A DNA stretch of 9,606 nucleotides from the NCBI GenBank assembly GCA_017555465.1, contig JAFZGH010000032.1, positions 1 to 9,606 on the forward strand. The letters are read 5' to 3'. Under the pieces are notes generated by a model that saw only the letters and a program-made list of their open reading frames with translations, was not told where the DNA came from and made no database searches. Positions 5,979 to 9,606 of the stretch are shown here, piece by piece; within the stretch, counting starts at the first letter, position 1, and each line of letters starts with the position of its first letter. Position numbers and translations under genes: made by a program. Source of the stretch: Akkermansia sp. GTDB taxonomy: Bacteria; Verrucomicrobiota; Verrucomicrobiia; Verrucomicrobiales; Akkermansiaceae.

Positions 5979-6281
5979 ATGAAAAAAATCACGACTCTCA
6001 TGGTAACGGCGGCCGCGCTTCTCCTGACAGCTTGCGGTCCTGCCACTTACGACATCGACAACCCTGAAGAAAGCTCTACCGAAATGCTCAAAGACCTTTC
6101 CCAGGACGAAAAGCTTAAATTTGGTATAGCTGTCCAGAAAATCACGTTCAAACGGCTCAAGGAAGAAAACTTGTCCCTGATGGATTTGGTAAAGATTTCC
6201 AAAGACCCGGAGAAAATGAAGGAACTGCTCCGCTGCCTTGATGGCAAGACCGTCGAAGAAATCATTGAAATGGCTGGTTAA
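5979..6281 (+). CDS. Small lipoprotein, DUF6694-like
   Basis: The 100-residue precursor has a classic lipoprotein signal: MKK, a hydrophobic stretch (7-16) and the lipobox LTAC, with Cys19 as the lipidated residue followed by Gly. The mature part of about 82 residues is highly charged and helical, with an acidic start, and ends in LDGKTVEEIIEMAG. This closing motif resembles small lipoproteins grouped as DUF6694; I am only moderately sure of the family name, and its function is not known. It is the first gene of a plus-strand cluster; the next start is 18 bases past its stop. No Shine-Dalgarno is present. Asp is absent at position +2, so outer-membrane sorting would be expected by the E. coli rule, though that rule may not hold here. 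Confidence 0.8.
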   Translation: MKKITTLMVTAAALLLTACGPATYDIDNPEESSTEMLKDLSQDEKLKFGIAVQKITFKRLKEENLSLMDLVKISKDPEKMKELLRCLDGKTVEEIIEMAG

Positions 6282-6299
6282 TCCCAACTTCTCTCTACT

Positions 6300-6866
6300 A
6301 TGAGCACATACACATCTATCTTGCAAATTACGCCGGAACTTGCTTCGGCCATGAAAAAATCTGAGGTGCGGGAAGTTGCCAAAAACGAAATTTTCGCCAT
6401 AGACAGTGAGTTCAAAGCACAAGGCAAATCAGCAGGGCTTGGAGGTTCGGCGAAAAATGCACTTGCATCTGGTGTAAAGGAAACCGCCGCTGGCTGCCTG
6501 AACCTGATTCTGCCCTTCGCCGCCCTTGGTCATTTCAAAATGGGCAAGAAGAAAACAGCTATTACCCAGGTTATCCTGTGCTGGCTGGCTCTGATTGTTC
6601 CCATGTGCATTGCGGATGCTTTCGTTGGTGTCATTCTTTGTTATGTCGTAGGTTTCTTCTACAACATGCTGGTGGGCCTCTGGAATAAGCTCGTCGGCAT
6701 CAAGAACTCTGCCAAGGCTGCCATCAATCTCACCAATCCCTACATCCAGTGGAAGAACCTCACAGAGCCGGAACACTTCACCTCCAGGCAGTACTACGCA
6801 GAATACATCACCCTGCTCAATGAACGTGAGGCTCATTACCTGCAGATTATCAAGTGCTGCAAATAA
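6300..6866 (+). CDS. Membrane protein of unknown function in the SPFH cluster
   Basis: The 188-residue protein has a polar N-terminal region (1-60), a moderately hydrophobic segment near 62-79, a basic turn (GHFKMGKKKT, 77-86) and a long hydrophobic stretch (88-128) that can hold two membrane helices. A polar C-terminal region (130-188) is rich in aromatic and charged residues and ends in IIKCCK. I do not recognise a family; the GHFKMG-type turn between helices loosely recalls TM2-domain proteins, but the match is too weak to name. No signal peptide is seen. The gene lies 18 bases after the lipoprotein and 35 bases before the first SPFH gene on the same strand, which suggests a shared role in the membrane. 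It could provide the membrane anchor that the SPFH proteins lack (inference). Confidence 0.75.
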   Translation: MSTYTSILQITPELASAMKKSEVREVAKNEIFAIDSEFKAQGKSAGLGGSAKNALASGVKETAAGCLNLILPFAALGHFKMGKKKTAITQVILCWLALIVPMCIADAFVGVILCYVVGFFYNMLVGLWNKLVGIKNSAKAAINLTNPYIQWKNLTEPEHFTSRQYYAEYITLLNEREAHYLQIIKCCK

Positions 6867-6901
6867 ACTTTTCCTTATTAACAACAACACACACAACCAT
6901 T

Positions 6902-7711
6902 ATGGACTTTATACACATTGTTCCGCAAGGCTACGAGTCAATCGTTGTCATGTTCGGCAAGCCCGTCAGGAAATGCAAGAGCGGCCTGAATTTCTGCATT
7001 CCTTTCCTCCAGAAGTTCTACAATGTTATTGATGAACGCAACTGGACAGAAACGCGCAAGGATGATGACGGCACTCTGATTGAGATTACCGAACAGATTT
7101 TTGATTATATAAAAAGGCCTTTCATTACCAGCGATGGCGTAAACGTCACCGTTGACGTCGTTGCTTACTGGCGCATCACCGACGTTATGAAGGCTGTTTT
7201 CTCAGTTGATGAGCTGCACAAGAGCCTTGAGGAAAAGATTCTGACAGAAGTTCGTACCCTTGTGGGTGAACGCACCATGCAGCAACTGCTGAGCGATCGC
7301 GCTAATCTCTCCCAAGGTATTGTTACCAAGATTGCTGGTGAGGTTGCCAAGTGGGGTATTGGCATCACATCGGTTGACATCCAGACCATCCTGATGAGTA
7401 AGGAAGCTCAGGCTGCTATGCTCCAGGAAATGGAAGCAGAACGCAGAGCGCGCGCCATCCGATTGGAAACCCAGGGTAAGGCTGAGGCTATCCAGATGGA
7501 AGCTGAAGCCCAGCGCAAAGCACTGCAGATTAAAGCTGAAGCACAGAAGGCCTATCTCGCTGAGCTTGCAAGCCTAATCGGAGCCGAGGGAGCTCTCCAG
7601 GTTCTGCTCAGCCAGCAGGCTCTGGATGGGTACAAGACCATCAGTGAGGCGGAAGATTCCACTGTCTATCTGCCGAGCAACATGATGAGCGTACTCTCCG
7701 TAAATGATTAA
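6902..7711 (+). CDS. SPFH/Band 7 domain protein, copy 1
   Basis: Members of this family (stomatin, prohibitin, flotillin, HflK/C, QmcA) form large ring or cage oligomers that organise membrane domains and associated proteases. In the 269-residue product the Band 7 domain spans about 6-170, starting with IVPQGYESIVVMFGKPV and GLNFCIPFLQ, where the family has its V-x-P-G/FGK and PGL-x-F-x-IPF patterns. A long Ala/Glu/Lys coiled coil follows (about 170-235, repeats of KAEA/EAEAQRKA), then a C-terminal tail. Unlike most members, no hydrophobic anchor precedes the domain. The frame runs upstream to 6854, but ATG 6902 starts exactly where the second copy starts, so it is preferred. It is about 74 percent identical to copy 2 by hand count, with no gaps. 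No Shine-Dalgarno. Confidence 0.92.
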   Translation: MDFIHIVPQGYESIVVMFGKPVRKCKSGLNFCIPFLQKFYNVIDERNWTETRKDDDGTLIEITEQIFDYIKRPFITSDGVNVTVDVVAYWRITDVMKAVFSVDELHKSLEEKILTEVRTLVGERTMQQLLSDRANLSQGIVTKIAGEVAKWGIGITSVDIQTILMSKEAQAAMLQEMEAERRARAIRLETQGKAEAIQMEAEAQRKALQIKAEAQKAYLAELASLIGAEGALQVLLSQQALDGYKTISEAEDSTVYLPSNMMSVLSVND

Positions 7712-7772
7712 GAGATTTCGGAAGCCCCAATAATATTTATTTCAAATAACAAGAAAACAATTTTACACTATT

Positions 7773-8582
7773 ATGGATTTTATTCGTACTATTCCGCAAG
7801 GCCACGAGGCAATCGTTGTCATGTTCGGCAAGCCTGTCAAGAAGTGCAGGAGCGGTCTTGCTTTCTGCATTCCCTATATCCAGAAGTTCTTCAATGTTGA
7901 CGATGAGCGCGGATGGAGAGAAACCCGTAAGGATGGTGATGGGACACTCATTGAGGTTACAGAGCAGATTACAGACCTCAAGGAGGTTCCCTTCATCACC
8001 AAAGACGGCGTAAAAATCGATGTTGATGTTGTATCCCACTGGCGTATCAATGACGTCATGAAGGCTGTGTTTGCAGTAGACAAGTTGCATAAAAGCCTTA
8101 ATGAAAAAATCCTCACCGAGGTCCGCATTCTCGTTGGTGAGCGCACCTTGCAGCAGCTGTTGAGTGATCGCGCCAAGCTTTCTCAGGGTATTGTTCTTAA
8201 GGTTGCAGGCGAGGCCGCCAAGTGGGGTATCACCGTGACCTCAGTCGATATCCAGACAATTGAGATGGACGAGTCCGTTAAGGCAGCCATGCTGCAGGAA
8301 ATTGAAGCCGAGCGTAAAGCACGCGCCATCAAACACGAGACTCAGGGTAAGGCAGAAGCACTCCAGATGGAGGCCGAAGCTCAGCGCAAGGCTCTGATGA
8401 TTAAAGCAGAGGCTCAGAAGGCATATATTGCTGAGCTTGCCAGCGTCGTCGGTTCGAAGGGGGCTCTGAAGGTTCTGCTTAGCCAGCAGGCTCTGGATGG
8501 TTACAAGGCTATCAATGAGACGGAGGGCACAAAGGTTTACCTTCCGAATAATATGACAGGCGTTCTTAATATCAAAAACTAA
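7773..8582 (+). CDS. SPFH/Band 7 domain protein, copy 2
   Basis: This tandem paralogue of the preceding gene also encodes 269 residues, and the two align end to end without a gap (about 199 identical positions by hand count). The domain order is the same: Band 7 domain (about 6-170), an Ala/Glu/Lys-rich coiled coil and a short tail ending in a hydrophobic LPNNMTGVLN segment. The N-terminal membrane segment is again absent. Differences cluster at residues 67-89 and 163-170, while residues 91-160 and 171-225 are strongly conserved, as expected if both copies keep the assembly surface but differ in partner contacts. The 61-base gap before it is AT-rich and has no terminator. The NfeD-like gene starts 12 bases after its stop, which suggests tight co-expression. 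Confidence 0.92.
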   Translation: MDFIRTIPQGHEAIVVMFGKPVKKCRSGLAFCIPYIQKFFNVDDERGWRETRKDGDGTLIEVTEQITDLKEVPFITKDGVKIDVDVVSHWRINDVMKAVFAVDKLHKSLNEKILTEVRILVGERTLQQLLSDRAKLSQGIVLKVAGEAAKWGITVTSVDIQTIEMDESVKAAMLQEIEAERKARAIKHETQGKAEALQMEAEAQRKALMIKAEAQKAYIAELASVVGSKGALKVLLSQQALDGYKAINETEGTKVYLPNNMTGVLNIKN

Positions 8583-8594
8583 CCACACATTATC

Positions 8595-9080
8595 ATGTAT
8601 ATACTTGCTGATTTTCTCTGGATGAGTGATGGTACATTCCTTCACTGGTTACTGGCCATTGCCTTTACTGCCTTGGTGTTGGATACTTTCTTCCAGACGG
8701 AAGTTATTTCCTGGGGGTCTCTCGTACTCTTTGCTGTTTGGGCAACAGCAAAATGTGATCTCCCGATCCAATGGTCGATTCTGGTGTTCATCCTCTTCCT
8801 GGGCATCGCCATCACTCTGTACTACACACTTTGGAAGCAGCTTCTTGACCGTTTCATTTTCAAGCCCCTGGTCAAGAATGCTCCCAAGGAAGCTCTTGAC
8901 AGCTTTGTAGGCGGTAAAGGTGAAATCCGAGGTGAAGGCTCCAACATGTGTGTCCTGTATAACTCCGAACTTCACCCCGTTGCGGAAGAATGTCGTGAAA
9001 CTCTTTCCGCTGGAGATAAAGTTATTATCCGTGAGTTCAAGGACGGTTATGCCGTCGTCGAACCGATTAAAACAGTATAA
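8595..9080 (+). CDS. NfeD-like membrane protein (YbbJ type)
   Basis: The 161-residue protein has three hydrophobic segments (about 14-30, 38-53, 58-78) followed by a soluble C-terminal domain (about 105-158) with the beta-rich pattern of the NfeD OB fold: GGKGEIRGEG...LSAGDKVIIREFKDGYAVVEP. Proteins of this kind are encoded next to SPFH genes across bacteria (for example E. coli ybbJ with qmcA) and are thought to bind the SPFH assembly and join it to the membrane. It lacks the ClpP-like protease domain of long NfeD proteins, so it is the short form. The start at 8595 is 12 bases after the second SPFH gene; no Shine-Dalgarno is visible. A strong terminator follows at once, making this the last gene of the cluster. 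Confidence 0.88.
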   Translation: MYILADFLWMSDGTFLHWLLAIAFTALVLDTFFQTEVISWGSLVLFAVWATAKCDLPIQWSILVFILFLGIAITLYYTLWKQLLDRFIFKPLVKNAPKEALDSFVGGKGEIRGEGSNMCVLYNSELHPVAEECRETLSAGDKVIIREFKDGYAVVEPIKTV

Positions 9081-9090
9081 TTCATCACAA

Positions 9091-9128
9091 AGCAGCAGAC
9101 TGAACATAAGCAGTCTGCTGCTTTTTTT
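9091..9128 (+). terminator. Strong intrinsic terminator of the SPFH cluster
   Basis: AGCAGCAGACTG (9091-9102) pairs perfectly with CAGTCTGCTGCT (9111-9122) around an eight-base loop, and the T-run begins at 9122 (seven T). The stem can be lengthened by two A-T pairs at its base. It begins 10 bases after the NfeD-like stop codon. Confidence 0.93.
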
Positions 9129-9142
9129 CTCTTAATAAGCAT

Positions 9143-9606
9143 ATGGCTCAGCAAAAGAATAATGGATGCGGATGCTTCCTCTTTCTCCTGCTCGCTGCAG
9201 GTGGCGGTTGGTATTGGTACAGCGACGGCAATTTTCTCTCTGGCGAAGATCCGGCAAAAAACGGCGAAAGTGGAGCCCTGGCTGAAGTTCTGACACCTGC
9301 CACCCCGGAAGAATGTGAACTGGCAGAAGAACAGGCAGACGATGAAGCAGCAACCGACGATTCCACTGCAGAATCTGCTCCTGCCCCAGCCCCAGAAATT
9401 ACAGCTTCAGAAGCTTCGGCCCTTTTACCGCCTCTGCATATCGCACTCCTCAACAACACCCCAGGTATTCCTGGAGAAATCAATGCCATACGCACCTTGA
9501 TTGCGCACCTTGATAAGGCGGAAATGGCGAAATATCTGGAGGAAAAGGGAATTACCCCTGACAAATATCTTGCCTCCATGCTGGAAGCCATCAGGCAGGG
9601 AGATGC
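9143..9606 (+). CDS. Membrane-anchored Ala/Glu-rich protein, 3' end beyond the window
   Basis: The frame is open from ATG 9143 to the window end (154 residues, no stop), so the gene is partial. A short polar start (MAQQKNNGCGC) leads into one hydrophobic segment (about 11-27, ending in GGGWYWY) that looks like an uncleaved anchor; there is no proper lipobox. Residues 45-95 form an Ala/Glu/Pro-rich, acidic, probably disordered linker (including PAPAPE). Residues 98 onward look folded and helical (INAIRTLIAHLDKAEMAKYL). I do not recognise a family. The start lies only 15 bases after a strong terminator, leaving no room for a full promoter downstream of it. Expression must come from read-through or from a promoter inside the NfeD-like gene; TATAAT at 9076-9081 is one candidate but lacks a good -35. 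Confidence 0.7.
   Translation, partial: MAQQKNNGCGCFLFLLLAAGGGWYWYSDGNFLSGEDPAKNGESGALAEVLTPATPEECELAEEQADDEAATDDSTAESAPAPAPEITASEASALLPPLHIALLNNTPGIPGEINAIRTLIAHLDKAEMAKYLEEKGITPDKYLASMLEAIRQGD

Noticed and set aside
5826..6422. 198-codon minus-strand frame antisense to the lipoprotein
   Set aside because: It overlaps the lipoprotein, which has a clear lipobox, and the start of the next gene; its composition is that of an antisense shadow.

Overview
The window looks like chromosomal DNA of a Gram-negative bacterium, most likely a gut-type Verrucomicrobiota related to Akkermansia. This is inferred from the GTP-type PEP carboxykinase, the style of the membrane-anchored Ser/Thr kinase, a type II lipoprotein signal and the near absence of Shine-Dalgarno sequences. 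No gene here proves the phylum. I see no mobile elements, tRNA, rRNA or CRISPR.

Layout. Positions 1-3506 hold a minus-strand housekeeping block: GTP-dependent phosphoenolpyruvate carboxykinase (pckG), hypoxanthine phosphoribosyltransferase (hpt) and a YczE/YitT-type multi-pass membrane protein. A divergent promoter region (3507-3701) then serves a small 66-residue membrane protein on the plus strand. That gene converges on a minus-strand regulatory cluster (3961-5789): a 58-residue ribbon-helix-helix (RHH) protein, a 136-residue protein with an N-terminal helix-turn-helix and a C-terminal RHH-like segment resembling the first, and a Ser/Thr kinase with one membrane span and a probable periplasmic tail.

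A second divergent promoter region (5790-5978) leads into a plus-strand five-gene cluster (5979-9080): a small lipoprotein, a 188-residue membrane protein of unknown function, two tandem SPFH (stomatin/prohibitin/flotillin/HflK) proteins of identical length, and an NfeD-like membrane protein. It ends in a very strong intrinsic terminator (9091-9128). A further membrane-anchored protein starts 15 bases later and runs off the window.

The SPFH-NfeD pairing is a known bacterial membrane-scaffold arrangement (compare E. coli QmcA/YbbJ). Two features are unusual: the SPFH gene is duplicated with full-length retention, and both copies lack the N-terminal membrane segment that normally anchors such proteins. 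The neighbouring membrane proteins or the lipoprotein may supply the anchor, but that is inference.

Several promoters read by eye share an extended -10 element (TGn-TAnnnT) placed only 8-14 bases before the start codon. This implies leaderless or nearly leaderless mRNAs, and it fits the lack of ribosome binding sites.
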